From the NCBI GenBank assembly GCA_029247265.1, contig JAQWLN010000263.1, forward strand, positions 1 through 64,000: a DNA stretch of 64,000 bases, in the 5' to 3' direction. Source of the DNA: Fuerstiella sp. Lineage in GTDB: Bacteria > Planctomycetota > Planctomycetia > Planctomycetales > Planctomycetaceae. Both the position numbers and the translations under genes were made by a program. Positions 1 to 10,451 of the stretch are shown piece after piece (position 1 is the first letter of the stretch; each line of letters starts with the position of its first letter). The notes beneath the pieces were generated by a model. The model was not told the DNA's origin and did not search any database. It saw only the letters and a program-made list of their open reading frames with translations.

Positions 1-3000
1 GACCTTCGGCCTCGCTTGAGTTGGAAACTTGCTGCGACTGACAACGTGCAGCGCGGCCAGAGTCAATCGGCCTATCATGTCCTCGTTTCCAGCAAACGTT
101 CTCTGCTGCAGCAGAATCGAGCAGACCTGTGGGACTCTGAGCGAGTCACCTCAGACAAGTCTCACCTTGTTGCTTATGCAGGCAAGCCACTTAATTCACG
201 AACGGAATGCTGGTGGAAGGTTCGCGTCTGGGACGAGCACGGAAATCCATCTGCATGGAGTCGCCCAGCACGCTGGTCAATGGGTCTGCTGACGCCAGCA
301 GAATGGAAGAACGCAATGTGGATTGGGCTCGATCAGGTCGACGATCCAGGTATCGAAATCACCGATATCAAAGCGGCCAACTGGTTGTGGTATCCGGAAG
401 GCAACGCGGCATTCGACGCGCCAGTGGAAACTCGTTACTTCCGACGCGATATCGTCGTGCCCAATGACCGCAGAATCACTCGAGCACTCGCGTTCTGTGC
501 GGGTGACGATTCGGTCACGATGTATGTAAACGGTGCACTTGTCGGAATCGGCAATGGACATCCGAATCTGGTCGGTGCGGATCTGACGGGCAGCATCAAA
601 CCCGGAATCAATCAGCTGGCGGCCACCGTCACAAACGGCAACGCCGACGTGCCGAATAACCCTGGTGGATGGATCGGTGCAGTGCGAATCGAATTCGCAT
701 CCGGACCGCCAATGGTTGTCCATTCCGACAGCAACTGGAAGTCCGCGAAGTCCGCAGCGGACGGATGGCAGACAGCGACCTTCACAGGGCCTGACTGGGT
801 ACCTGCCATGGAACTCGGAAAAGCCGGCATCAGCCCCTGGGGCATTCCGTGGGGTGATCGCTGGCATTCAGAACATCGACGACTGCCAGGACGTTATGTA
901 CGGCACCAGTTTCAATCGCCGGCAGACAAACAGGTGCGCCGAGCAACAGCGTACGTCTGCGGTCTTGGCTTCTTCGACCTGCACGTCAACGGACAACTGA
1001 TCGGCGACCAGCTGATGAATCCGGCGCTCACCGGGTATGACAAACGAATGTTGTACGTCACGTTTGATATTACGGAGGCCATGCGTTCCGGTTCAAACGT
1101 CGTGGGCGCCGTTTTGAGCAACGGGCGATTCTTCGCACCTCGATCGCAGCACCCGATGCCAATGCACTCGTACGGCACGCCACGCATGATCGGACAGATT
1201 CACGTCGAATATGCGGACGGTTCAGAACAGACGATCGTTACGGATAAAGACTGGAAATTGACGACCAATGGTCCGTTGCGTGCCAGCAACGAATTTGATG
1301 GAGAAGAATACAACGCACAAATGGAGATGCCTGGCTGGGCCACCGCCAAATTTAGCGATACCGACTGGCAACCCGCGCAGGTCGTCAAGCCACCGGGTGG
1401 CCAGCTTGAAGCTCAGATGATCGAGCCGATTCGGGTGACCGAAGTGCTCAAGCCCGTGCAGATTGTTCAGCCGAAGCCTGGCATCTGGATGGTGGACTTC
1501 GGGCAGGCATTCTACGGAGTCGTGCGACTGAAGGTCACGGGACCTGCGGGACAGCGAGTCAGCATGCGGACAAGCTTCAACGTGCTGCCCGACGGGACGC
1601 TGAACTACATCAATGACCGCAGCGCAAAGAATACCGATGTCTACACACTAAAGGGCCAGTGCGTTGAAGTCTGGCATCCACGATATCGAGGCAACGCCAC
1701 GCGATGGGTTCAGGTGGAAGGTTTCCCGGGCACACCAACGGAAGATAACTTCGCCGGCCTGGTCACTCACACGGACCATGCCCCGGTCGGTGAATTCGAA
1801 TGCTCGAACGACCTGGTCAACCGAGTCTACCTGAACGCACGCTGGGGAACTCGGCTGCAGAATCGCAGTGTGCCGATGGAACCGGACCGGGACGAACGCA
1901 TGCCATGGTCCGGACATCCGGCCCGGACATCAGAAAGTGAAGGCTGGGCCTTCAACGTTGCTCGGTTCTACGAACATTTTCTGCACAACTACCGAATGCA
2001 TCAGGGAGATGACGGCAGCCTGCAGGAAATTCTGCCGCCCTACTGGAAGTTCAACGGCAAGGACATTATCTGGCCCAGTGTGGTCACCATCATTCCCGAC
2101 TGGTACTACAACTTCTACGGTGACGATCGTCCGCTGCGTGACAACTATGACATGATGAAAGCGTTCGTGCTGTATCACGAGCGAAAAAATCTGAAGCCCG
2201 ATAACACGATGGATCACTGCACCTACGGAGACTGGGTCGACACAGCATCCATCGGTGCGAACAGCCGCAACCACGGCGCGACGTCACGGCCATTGCTGGG
2301 AACGGCGTATCTGTACAACAACTGCCGTATTGTGGAACGAGCAGCTCGGATTACCGGCAACGCCGCTGACGAAAAGTATTTTGGTGCACTGGCCGCACGC
2401 ATTCATGTTGGCTTCAACCAGCGATTCTTCGACTCCGACACCGGCACCTACGAAAGTGCAACTCAGTGTTCGAGTGTGATGCCGCTGGCATTTGGCCTGG
2501 TGCCGGAATCACAGCGACAGCGCGTTGTTGACCATCTGACCAGCGACATCAAGGTGAAACACAAGGGGCACACGTCAGTCGGTCTGGTCGGTACGCAGTG
2601 GCAGATGCAGGTGCTGACAGACATCGGACACCCTGAAGTCGCGTACCAAATCGCCACGCGAACGGAACGACCGAGCTGGGGATACATGATCAGCAAAGGA
2701 GCGACCACTTCATGGGAACGCTGGGACACCGATACTCAGGACGGTGGCATGAACGGCGAAAGCCAGAAGATTCTGTCGGGAAATTTCGAGGCCTGGTGCT
2801 ATCAGACACTCGGCGGAATCAACTACGACCCGGTACACCCCGGCTTTAAGCACATCATCCTGCGTCCTCGACCTATGGACGACCTGACGTGGACCCGTGC
2901 ATCACACGTCGGCGTTTACGGAAAGATCGAAAGCGACTGGAAGATCAGCGATGGACAACTGCGCTGGCGAATTGTTGTGCCACCCAACTCGACGGCAACA

Positions 3001-3156
3001 GCATACGTCCCTTCGATTTCACCGAATCAGGTCCGTGAATCCGGCAAACGAATCTCAGAATCACAGGGTGCGACGCTGGTAGAATTGCAGCAGGACACAG
3101 CGATCGTCAAACTTGGGTCCGGAAACTATGAGTTCACCACGCCGTTCGATAAATAA
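1..3156 (+). CDS. Alpha-L-rhamnosidase, GH78 (5' end outside window)
   Basis: The product should remove terminal alpha-L-rhamnose from glycans or glycosides outside the cytoplasm. The frame is open from base 1 and begins DLRPRLSW, matching the PRLSW motif found near the N-terminus of GH78 enzymes, so the true start and any signal peptide lie to the left of the window. About 1,050 residues are visible, with the family's usual order: N-terminal Ig-like and beta-sandwich domains (to about residue 420, including an MYVNG segment), a second beta-sandwich, the (alpha/alpha)6 catalytic domain with DERMPW near residue 631 and SWERWD near residue 905, and a C-terminal beta-domain. The acidic residues in those two motifs are the likely catalytic positions by family knowledge. 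The gene ends 29 bases before an NCS1-type permease and may be co-transcribed with it. Substrate specificity beyond rhamnose cannot be read from the sequence. Confidence 0.92.
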   Translation, partial: DLRPRLSWKLAATDNVQRGQSQSAYHVLVSSKRSLLQQNRADLWDSERVTSDKSHLVAYAGKPLNSRTECWWKVRVWDEHGNPSAWSRPARWSMGLLTPAEWKNAMWIGLDQVDDPGIEITDIKAANWLWYPEGNAAFDAPVETRYFRRDIVVPNDRRITRALAFCAGDDSVTMYVNGALVGIGNGHPNLVGADLTGSIKPGINQLAATVTNGNADVPNNPGGWIGAVRIEFASGPPMVVHSDSNWKSAKSAADGWQTATFTGPDWVPAMELGKAGISPWGIPWGDRWHSEHRRLPGRYVRHQFQSPADKQVRRATAYVCGLGFFDLHVNGQLIGDQLMNPALTGYDKRMLYVTFDITEAMRSGSNVVGAVLSNGRFFAPRSQHPMPMHSYGTPRMIGQIHVEYADGSEQTIVTDKDWKLTTNGPLRASNEFDGEEYNAQMEMPGWATAKFSDTDWQPAQVVKPPGGQLEAQMIEPIRVTEVLKPVQIVQPKPGIWMVDFGQAFYGVVRLKVTGPAGQRVSMRTSFNVLPDGTLNYINDRSAKNTDVYTLKGQCVEVWHPRYRGNATRWVQVEGFPGTPTEDNFAGLVTHTDHAPVGEFECSNDLVNRVYLNARWGTRLQNRSVPMEPDRDERMPWSGHPARTSESEGWAFNVARFYEHFLHNYRMHQGDDGSLQEILPPYWKFNGKDIIWPSVVTIIPDWYYNFYGDDRPLRDNYDMMKAFVLYHERKNLKPDNTMDHCTYGDWVDTASIGANSRNHGATSRPLLGTAYLYNNCRIVERAARITGNAADEKYFGALAARIHVGFNQRFFDSDTGTYESATQCSSVMPLAFGLVPESQRQRVVDHLTSDIKVKHKGHTSVGLVGTQWQMQVLTDIGHPEVAYQIATRTERPSWGYMISKGATTSWERWDTDTQDGGMNGESQKILSGNFEAWCYQTLGGINYDPVHPGFKHIILRPRPMDDLTWTRASHVGVYGKIESDWKISDGQLRWRIVVPPNSTATAYVPSISPNQVRESGKRISESQGATLVELQQDTAIVKLGSGNYEFTTPFDK

Positions 3157-3185
3157 TTCACGAACAGAAGGCTGAGTCCACCCAG

Positions 3186-4883
3186 ATGAACCAACCTGAA
3201 TCCATCACAGATCGCGTTGATGCTCTTTACGAGTTCGAGCGTGAACCAGTCTCTGAGGACAAGCTGGAAAGCGGGCGTCACTTTGCCGCATTGTTTGGCG
3301 GCGAACATGTGGCCGGCACAGAATTTGTGATCGGTGCGGCTTTCGTGGCGTGGGGAGCCAGTGCGGCGGATGTGCTGATCGGCCTGCTGATCGGCAACGC
3401 ACTGGCGGTGCTGTCGTGGACGTTTATCTGTGCCCCGATTGCTGTACAGACGCGACTGACACTGTACTGGTATCTGCGAAAAATTGCCGGCCCGGGCGTC
3501 ACCGCTGTGTACAACGTGCTGAATGCATTTCTGTTCTGCATTCTGTCCGGCACAATGATTACCGTCTCCGCATCGGCCATTCGAATTCCGTTCGGCATTC
3601 CACCGCAAACGAAATGGTATCCAGAGGACCTGCGGTTCGTATTCATCGTACTGGTCGTGGGAGCCGTCGTCGTCAGTGTGGCGATTCTGGGATTCAAACG
3701 GCTGGCTCAGTTTTCTGAAGTCTGTGTTCCGTGGCTGTTCGCTATGTTTGCTGCGGGCGCCGTGGGAATGCTTCCCGTTCTGGCGAACGCGTCTCCCGGC
3801 ATGGGTGCCATCGGCGGAGTCGCCGATTTATGGAGGATCGCACAGGAACAGATCTGGCTGCGTGATCCGGAAAGCGGTCTTGGCGTCTGGCACATCATCG
3901 CCTTCGCATGGATTTGCAATCTTGCATTTCACGTAGGTCTGTCAGACATGGCCGTTCTTCGTTTCGCGCCCAAAGCCAGGTATGGACTGTTATCAGCGTG
4001 CGGCATGTATCTTGGGCACTATGCCGCCTGGGTCTGCGCCGGTGTGATGGGGGCGGCTGCGGCGTTGATCCTGAAACGTCCACTCGCCGAACTGGACGCT
4101 GGTGAAGTTGCGTTCCAGTCGCTGGGACTTTCCGGAGTTCTGGCAGTGATCATTGCCGGCTGGGCGACATCAAATCCTACACTGTATCGAGCCGGTCTGG
4201 CTCTGCAGGCAGTTACGCCTGGCTGGCCTCGCTGGCTGGTGACTCTGCTGGCGGGAATCGCCACCACAGTTGTGGCCTGCTTTCCGTTCGTCTTTACCAA
4301 ACTGCTGAGCTTTGTGGCTCTGTTCGGCATCCTGCTGTCACCCGTGGGAGCAATCGTCTTTGTGGAGCACTGGCTGTTTCCGCGGCTGGGGCTGTGTCAG
4401 TTCTGGTTCAGCACAACAGGAAAGACGATCAGCGTGCCAGCGTTATCTGCGTGGGTGATCTCAGTCAGCATCGCGCTGGGATTGTGGTTTTCTGAAGCAC
4501 TGCACGAATTCTTCATCGCCATACCGCTGTGGTTCGTCTCGGCAGCGCTGTACACAGTCTTCGCAGCAGCAGCCGGAGCACGGACATCAGCACCGGTCGT
4601 CGAAGAATCGGGCGAACCAGTTACGCGCCCTGTCGAAACAGCTCCGCCCGCAGCGAAACAACGCCCATCGTGGCTGAAAGCCGTTGGGCTGGTGGCTCTA
4701 CTGAGTCTGTTGGTTCAGTTCGTCCTGCCACTGTGGGTCATGACGGGTGACCCCAGTGCCTATGATTCAAAGCTGCCGAACTATCACCTGTGGCTGAGTG
4801 CTGCCAGCATTATTCATCTGGTAACAATCGCCGCGTGGGTCCTGGTCAGTGAACGAACCGTTGTGCGGACAGCAGAGCCCTAG
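3186..4883 (+). CDS. NCS1-type (cytosine/purine permease family) membrane transporter
   Basis: A 565-residue integral membrane protein with about twelve hydrophobic segments. The N-terminal part (HFAALFGGEHVAGTEFVIG, then a glycine-rich first helix and LLIGNALAVLSW) resembles the cytosine/purine/uracil/allantoin permeases of the NCS1 family. These are LeuT-fold, cation-coupled importers of the inner membrane. A hydrophilic loop near residues 460-500 precedes the last two helices. It follows the rhamnosidase by 29 bases on the same strand, so it may carry a product of glycan breakdown, but NCS1 proteins usually move nucleobases or related heterocycles and the substrate is unknown. The start is the only ATG close to the upstream gene; no strong ribosome binding site is visible. 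The gene converges with the DUF1552 gene. Confidence 0.75.
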   Translation: MNQPESITDRVDALYEFEREPVSEDKLESGRHFAALFGGEHVAGTEFVIGAAFVAWGASAADVLIGLLIGNALAVLSWTFICAPIAVQTRLTLYWYLRKIAGPGVTAVYNVLNAFLFCILSGTMITVSASAIRIPFGIPPQTKWYPEDLRFVFIVLVVGAVVVSVAILGFKRLAQFSEVCVPWLFAMFAAGAVGMLPVLANASPGMGAIGGVADLWRIAQEQIWLRDPESGLGVWHIIAFAWICNLAFHVGLSDMAVLRFAPKARYGLLSACGMYLGHYAAWVCAGVMGAAAALILKRPLAELDAGEVAFQSLGLSGVLAVIIAGWATSNPTLYRAGLALQAVTPGWPRWLVTLLAGIATTVVACFPFVFTKLLSFVALFGILLSPVGAIVFVEHWLFPRLGLCQFWFSTTGKTISVPALSAWVISVSIALGLWFSEALHEFFIAIPLWFVSAALYTVFAAAAGARTSAPVVEESGEPVTRPVETAPPAAKQRPSWLKAVGLVALLSLLVQFVLPLWVMTGDPSAYDSKLPNYHLWLSAASIIHLVTIAAWVLVSERTVVRTAEP

Positions 4884-4902
4884 AGAAGTAGGCCGGAATC
4901 CA

Positions 4903-4923
4903 GGAGCGCAGCGACGCCGCTCC
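4903..4923. terminator. Hairpin between convergent genes, candidate bidirectional terminator
   Basis: Perfect inverted repeat GGAGCG / CGCTCC with a 9-base loop, in the 110-base gap between the convergent NCS1 permease and DUF1552 genes. There is no clear U-run on either side, so termination is inferred from position and structure only. Confidence 0.3.
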
Positions 4924-4993
4924 GGCAATGTGGTGATTACTGCAGTCAGCTATCGAGCCGGAACAGCGCTTCGCTCGGTCTGGCCTGCCTCTG

Positions 4994-6310
4994 TCATACC
5001 TGGTCAAGCGGTTCTGTGGCGTCACCGAACTGGTCACGATGCACGCCCATTTTGTCCATCATGCTGAGGTACAGTCGAGACATCTGGCGATCGGGTTTGT
5101 CGAGGTAATCCAGATTCTGGCCGCCCTTGATACGACCGCCACCACCGCCCAGCATCACAACCGGAAGTTTTGTGGCGTCGTGATGACCATTCAACATGCT
5201 GGAACACAACATCAGCATGGAATTGTCCAGCAGCGTTCGATCACCTTCCTGGATATCACGCATCCGCCCGGCGATATAGGCCATCTGTTCCAGGAAGAAC
5301 TGATTCACCTTCAGCCAGTCGTCTGTATCGTTGTGCGACAGCAGGTGATGGATCATGTAGTCGACATTCAGATGCGGAAATCGCAGCGTACCATGATCGT
5401 TGTTCAGCTTCAACGTGCAGACGCGAGTGGTATCTGTCTGAAAGGCCAGTACCAGAATGTCCGACATCAAACGCATGTGCTCAACGATGTCCTGTGGGTA
5501 GCCGTCCTTCGGCCGAGGCATGTTGGGTTCTGTCAAAGTTGGTCGCCAGCCCTGCAGCTCTCCTCGATCTCCAGCACGTTTGATTCGCTGTTCGACCTCG
5601 CGCACAGAGTTCAGATACTCGTCCAGCTTTTGCTGATCCAGCTGACTGATGCCACGTCGAAAATCCTTCGCGTCTGCCAGCACGGCATCCAGTACACTCT
5701 TGTCACCACGCTCCGCGCTATCTTTGAACAACTGGTCAAAGGCTAATGCCGGGTAGACTTCCAGCGGTGTCGGCGTGGTTGGGCTGCTCCACGAAATATG
5801 CGAGCTATACAGCATCGAATAGTTTTTGTGGACCGACGGATTGGCTTTCTCACAGCCCAGCACGAGGCTCGGCAGTTTTGTCTGCCGGCCGATCTCCTGC
5901 GCAACAAGCTGGTCCACGCTTGTGCCGCTGCGAATCGTGCCGCCTGCACTCAGCGGTGCGCCGGACAGCAGGTTACCTGTCTGTGAACTGTGGATATTGC
6001 CCTTCAACGCTTCCGCATTGTACAGCCCTTTGATGAAGACCATCTGATCACGAAAGTCATTCAGCGGACGCAGAACCTTTCCAAGTTCCATGTCCGGGCC
6101 TTCACCCTTCGCCCACCATTCCTGGTTGTGATAGCCACAACCCGAAAACAGAATAGCCATGCGAGTGGGTGCCTGGCTGCCGTCCTGTTTGCCTTTTGCG
6201 TCATCGCCCCAGACCAGCGTCGATTCCAGCCACGGCAGGGCCATGCTGACACCAAGACCATGAAGCATCGTTCGACGTGAAAAATGATGTGTAGTCATGT
6301 CAGTTCTCAT
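4994..6310 (-). CDS. DUF1552 family protein with Tat signal
   Basis: A secreted protein of the DUF1552 family (438 residues), which belongs to the same alkaline-phosphatase-like fold group as DUF1501 and is widespread in Planctomycetota. The enzymatic activity of the family is unknown. The N-terminus has a twin-arginine motif (SRRTMLHGLG) followed by a short hydrophobic stretch, which predicts export of a folded protein. The body contains the family segments CGYHNQEWW and MVFIKGLYN and the near-C-terminal LPVVMLGGGGGRIKGG. The first ATG (6310) overlaps the end of the upstream DUF1592-type gene by 11 bases; a second ATG four codons downstream lies just after that gene's stop. Either start implies translational coupling. 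It is the last gene of the regulator / cytochrome / DUF1552 operon, an arrangement in which DUF1552 is usually the partner of the DUF1592-type protein. Confidence 0.9.
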   Translation of the reverse strand: MRTDMTTHHFSRRTMLHGLGVSMALPWLESTLVWGDDAKGKQDGSQAPTRMAILFSGCGYHNQEWWAKGEGPDMELGKVLRPLNDFRDQMVFIKGLYNAEALKGNIHSSQTGNLLSGAPLSAGGTIRSGTSVDQLVAQEIGRQTKLPSLVLGCEKANPSVHKNYSMLYSSHISWSSPTTPTPLEVYPALAFDQLFKDSAERGDKSVLDAVLADAKDFRRGISQLDQQKLDEYLNSVREVEQRIKRAGDRGELQGWRPTLTEPNMPRPKDGYPQDIVEHMRLMSDILVLAFQTDTTRVCTLKLNNDHGTLRFPHLNVDYMIHHLLSHNDTDDWLKVNQFFLEQMAYIAGRMRDIQEGDRTLLDNSMLMLCSSMLNGHHDATKLPVVMLGGGGGRIKGGQNLDYLDKPDRQMSRLYLSMMDKMGVHRDQFGDATEPLDQV

Positions 6311-9300
6311 TGTTGTGTCCGCGAATCTCGCGAAACTGTTTGCTGAGTACGACGGATTCTACCGCAACATGGAATTGGTGGTCACTGGAATTCAGCTTTT
6401 TCAGCATATCGTCAATTAACGGCTCGTCGGACAGCTGCACTTCGCGACCCAGCGCAAAACCCAGCAGCTTGCGGCAAAAGTTGCGAACAACATCGTCGCG
6501 CCGCTCAGTTGCCAGATAGTCACGAAGGCCGTCAAGCCCATCAATCGTCTGTCCTTCGAACAGGGTTGTTCTGGTGTCCGCGTCGTCAGACCGCACACGG
6601 CCTACGGCATCGTACTGTTCCAAAGCAAACCCATACGGATCAATCCGGGCGTGACACTTGGCGCACGCGGGATCGGACGAATGCTGTTCAATCAGCTGCC
6701 TGGCTGTCAGGCCGGTCGGAACGGTTTCGGGTAACAGAGGCACACCCACGGGAGGCCGGGGAAGTGGTTCGCCCAGCAGTGTTTCTGAAACCCAGTTGCC
6801 ACGCAAAATCGGACTGGTGCGTGAAGCCCCCGACTGACTGGCCAAAAACGTTGCCATCGCAAGGATACCACCACGCTGCCGACCGCGCATGCCCGGCACG
6901 CGTTGCCATTCCGATCCAGTGACGCCATCAATGCCGTAGTGCTTTGCCAGGGACTCATTCAAGAACGTGTGGTCGGCGTTCAGCAGGTCCAGGATGGATC
7001 CATTATTTCGAAACATGTCCTCAAAAAACCGCACGGTCTCTTCATACATGTCCCCGCGAAGCCCAGCGAATTCAGGGTATAGTTTTTCGTTCTTGTCGTC
7101 GTTCTGATCAAAGTCACGAAGATGCAGCCACTGACATGCAAAGTGAACGGCCACGCGACGAGTCCTGGCATGTCTCAGCATGCGGCGGGTTTGTCGCAGA
7201 AGTTCACCGTCTTCGGCAACTAATCGACCTGCTTCGGCGACCGCACCAAGCTCATCGTCAGGCATAGACGACCACAGAAAATAACTCAGCCGATTCGCCA
7301 GTTGGAGATCCGTGACGGGCGCTGCGCCGGATCCGGAGGCCGGCGTTTCCAGACGATAAAGAAATGCGGGCGACGTCAGTCCCCGCGCAATAACAAGCCG
7401 AATCGCTTCCTCGTGCGCCAGCTCGGTATCTCGCAGCTGGCGATACAAGTTACGCAGACTCTGCTGCTCAATGTCCGTCAGCGGTCGTCGCCATGCGCGG
7501 CCGACGAACCTGAGGACTGACTCCAGATGCGTCGGCTCAGTTTCGATCACACGTTTGCGGAATGCTTCGGCTCGAGCCAACACGAGCGGTCTCATTTTGT
7601 CCCATGGCCCCACAAGGTCCTGGCGATCCTGAGTAGAAAACTCGCGAATCTGTTCCAGCGACACAACCATCTTCAGAGGTTCCTCGCTGACATACAGAAG
7701 TTCATCCCAAAGTCGGTCCAGCTGCGCCACCTGCGCCTTGTCCAGCATCAGACGTTTAAACAGATCGTCTTCGCGGTAGAACAGCATCGCTGTCACAACT
7801 TCATCCACAGGAACGATGCGTGTGTAACACATGGCGATCGGAAACAGCTCGCGAAATTCAGTCAGAGCGTTTTCCACGCGCTTTCGCGCTTCGCTGCCAT
7901 CGACACAGATAACCGTGTTGCCCAACAACCCCTGATCTGCCGACGGGGTCGTGCCGACATGCAGCTGAGTGGTTCCTTCACGGCCGTGTCCAACGTCATA
8001 CATTCCGGCGACGACCAGCTCGCGGCCTGCGGCAATCTCAGCAGGAATTCGAAATTCGATCGTGGCCGGAGCCTGCACAACAAGATGATTGGGATCAGTG
8101 GCGTGTCCCAGCGGATGAGTGCCAAAACGCGGGTCGGCGGTAACATCTTTCATCAGTTCACCATCCAGCGGCACGGCAAAATTCCGCAACTGCTGGAACA
8201 GAACTCCGTCCGGAGAATTTTTCTGATCGTCCGATGGTGGCACTCCGGTGGCCAACGCCGCAACCTGTTCCGCAAGTGCGCTGCGTTTGCCAGAGTCGGC
8301 TTCCGCTATCCATCGGGCCAGCAGCGATCCGGCAGGCACGACCGTCTTCTTTGACTCCTTCGTTTCCCGACCGGACATCGCTCCGTGATAGAAGTGCCAG
8401 ACGTCGTTGTTGCCAAACTGATCAGCATGAGGATTACCGGCACCGATGTCGGCGGTATTGTCCTTACCCGCATCCCAGATTCGTTTTTCGCCCGTGGTTT
8501 CCGTGACGGTCAGATCAATCGCGGTCAGGTCGCAACTGTGACTGGCGTCCCGTGGCCCGATGATTAGCGAAATTAATTCTCCCTTCCCGACAGCTACGGA
8601 CCTGGGCGGCATTGTGGCCGTACCGGCGACAGGAATTTCGCCCTTCATCAATGTCGACATCGATTGCGCTGTTGAATGCTGCACAAACCACTCAACACCG
8701 TTACCACATTCCGGATGGGCGTCCGACAGCGAAGCTTCGACCTGCACGACACCATCAATCGGGCTGCGCCAGCCAATCGCCACGAACTCTGTCGGTGTTG
8801 GGTGAACGACCAAACCATGCGGTCGAGAAATGCCCGGAATTCGAACCTGCTGATCAGATGAATTCGCCATTAAAGAAGGCAGTCCGCCTTTGTGCCAGCC
8901 ATTCACGAATTCGTAATTGGATGCCTTGAAGAACTTCTCCGTGAACCGCCCCTGAACTTCGACGGCGCCGCCGATGGCCAGGTAGTTCAGCCAAGCCTGC
9001 AACAGCTCGTGCTTAACAGAGTATTTCCCGGCAATGTGAACAACGTCGGCATCATCGGTCAGGTCCGCTGCCGCCGAAAGGTACTTCGCCGTTTCGGCCA
9101 GCGCTTCCTGACGCAGTTGCCGGACGCGTTCAAACGTGCCGCGGGCATCGCGCAGACTGACCGTTGGCTGTCCAGCCGCTTCCAGCCGCATGTCACGCCA
9201 CAACACGAAATCGTTGTCATGACCGTCGCCAGCATCACCTGCCGACAGATACACAACGACGTCTTCGCCGTTCACTGCAGCCGGCAGCTTAAGACGAAAT

Positions 9301-10451
9301 TCCTGGCGTTCAGTCACGGGCGCGATGGGTTCCATCCACGCCTGCGGTGCCCCCTCGCGGCCCAGGTGACCAACAACGTTAAACTTCCACAACAGCGGCT
9401 GCCACTTTGCGATGTACTTCACCAGGGCGGCAACATCATCCGCTTCAGCACGCTGCCAGCGATCGCAAAGTTGCTGCAGCAGAAATGAGTCGGGTTTCTT
9501 CCTGTCGTTCAGAGTTCGCCACAGTGTTTCCAGGTACACCGGGCTAAGTCCCGTTTCGCGGGCGACGTCGGCCGCAGTTTTCGTACCGGCTCGAATCGCC
9601 TCTCGTTCAGTCACTGTCGCCGCGATGTAATCAGCGATCGGTAACACTCCGCCCTGATTTGTTTCGAATCTGATGCCCTGCAGGTTCACCGACGTACCAC
9701 TGCTGCCAGTCGTATAGCGTGCGTAGAACTCGCGTATCCGGGCCATCAGGTCGTCTGTATTGTCACGCCGCGATTGAAAGGGTGTGAAGCGAATACCGTC
9801 CGGAAACAACGCAGCATGCTTTGCAATTCCCTTGGCTGCATCCAGATATTTCTGCACCAACGACGGCGACATCACCAGCCCGCTGCCGACGTTCGTAAAA
9901 CCTTCGCCAGCCGCTCCGTCAATCGGGAACTCGTCCGTGGGATCCAGCGACGACACTCCGGTCAGATCTCGAATCGTGTAGGTGTATTCCGCATTACTCA
10001 GCCGCCTGAGTACGACCGGCCCAGGATCACCGGCCTGAGCTTTCGCTTCTGTTGCCAGAAATCCACGAACCCACGTGCGCAACTGTGTTGCTTCCGCTTC
10101 AGTGGGCTGTCTGGAATTCTTCGGCGGCATCTGTTGAGTATCGAACGTGTCACGAACTTTCACCCATGCCTGGACGTTCTCGCGTGCCTGAGGCAATGTC
10201 TTTATGGCGCCCAGATCAATCTCTGCTTCTGTCACACTGTCCGCATGACACTCAAAGCAGTAACGATCCAGCAGCGGACGGATGGACGTGCGGTATTCAG
10301 CATCGGCTGCTGCAGCGTTCCGTTCATCTGCCAATATCAGACCGCCATTGCATAACACTGATGCCAGCAACAGTCCTGCAACGGTCCGAACAAGTCCACT
10401 TTCGCCGCCCCACATCGGAAAGCAACGCTTGTTCACAAGAACCCCTTTCAT
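6300..10451 (-). CDS. PSCyt1/DUF1587/1595/1592/1588/1585 multidomain cytochrome
   Basis: A very large exported protein (1,383 residues) of the planctomycete surface-cytochrome type. An N-terminal signal region (RTVAGLLLASVLCNGG) is followed by a c-type haem motif CFECH near residue 65 and a PSCyt1-like segment, then DUF1587 (RRLSNAEYTYTIRDLTG) near residue 150. A long middle region of about 800 residues carries no domain I can name. The C-terminal third has DUF1595, DUF1592 (LANRLSYFLWSSMPDDEL), DUF1588 (GGILAMATFLASQSG, with a second haem motif CAKCH) and DUF1585. A role in extracellular electron transfer or glycan oxidation is often supposed but not shown. Its ATG lies in an ATGA overlap with the stop of the FCD regulator upstream, and its stop overlaps the DUF1552 gene. 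The protein is longer than usual for the family because of the middle region. Confidence 0.9.
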   Translation of the reverse strand: MKGVLVNKRCFPMWGGESGLVRTVAGLLLASVLCNGGLILADERNAAAADAEYRTSIRPLLDRYCFECHADSVTEAEIDLGAIKTLPQARENVQAWVKVRDTFDTQQMPPKNSRQPTEAEATQLRTWVRGFLATEAKAQAGDPGPVVLRRLSNAEYTYTIRDLTGVSSLDPTDEFPIDGAAGEGFTNVGSGLVMSPSLVQKYLDAAKGIAKHAALFPDGIRFTPFQSRRDNTDDLMARIREFYARYTTGSSGTSVNLQGIRFETNQGGVLPIADYIAATVTEREAIRAGTKTAADVARETGLSPVYLETLWRTLNDRKKPDSFLLQQLCDRWQRAEADDVAALVKYIAKWQPLLWKFNVVGHLGREGAPQAWMEPIAPVTERQEFRLKLPAAVNGEDVVVYLSAGDAGDGHDNDFVLWRDMRLEAAGQPTVSLRDARGTFERVRQLRQEALAETAKYLSAAADLTDDADVVHIAGKYSVKHELLQAWLNYLAIGGAVEVQGRFTEKFFKASNYEFVNGWHKGGLPSLMANSSDQQVRIPGISRPHGLVVHPTPTEFVAIGWRSPIDGVVQVEASLSDAHPECGNGVEWFVQHSTAQSMSTLMKGEIPVAGTATMPPRSVAVGKGELISLIIGPRDASHSCDLTAIDLTVTETTGEKRIWDAGKDNTADIGAGNPHADQFGNNDVWHFYHGAMSGRETKESKKTVVPAGSLLARWIAEADSGKRSALAEQVAALATGVPPSDDQKNSPDGVLFQQLRNFAVPLDGELMKDVTADPRFGTHPLGHATDPNHLVVQAPATIEFRIPAEIAAGRELVVAGMYDVGHGREGTTQLHVGTTPSADQGLLGNTVICVDGSEARKRVENALTEFRELFPIAMCYTRIVPVDEVVTAMLFYREDDLFKRLMLDKAQVAQLDRLWDELLYVSEEPLKMVVSLEQIREFSTQDRQDLVGPWDKMRPLVLARAEAFRKRVIETEPTHLESVLRFVGRAWRRPLTDIEQQSLRNLYRQLRDTELAHEEAIRLVIARGLTSPAFLYRLETPASGSGAAPVTDLQLANRLSYFLWSSMPDDELGAVAEAGRLVAEDGELLRQTRRMLRHARTRRVAVHFACQWLHLRDFDQNDDKNEKLYPEFAGLRGDMYEETVRFFEDMFRNNGSILDLLNADHTFLNESLAKHYGIDGVTGSEWQRVPGMRGRQRGGILAMATFLASQSGASRTSPILRGNWVSETLLGEPLPRPPVGVPLLPETVPTGLTARQLIEQHSSDPACAKCHARIDPYGFALEQYDAVGRVRSDDADTRTTLFEGQTIDGLDGLRDYLATERRDDVVRNFCRKLLGFALGREVQLSDEPLIDDMLKKLNSSDHQFHVAVESVVLSKQFREIRGHNNEN

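Noticed and set aside
5039-5746. Long plus-strand open frame (235 codons) within the DUF1552 gene
   Set aside because: It lies entirely antisense to a clearly recognised family gene and its translation has no family features.
7527-8354. Plus-strand open frame of 275 codons
   Set aside because: It is antisense to the DUF1592-type cytochrome gene and has no recognisable content.
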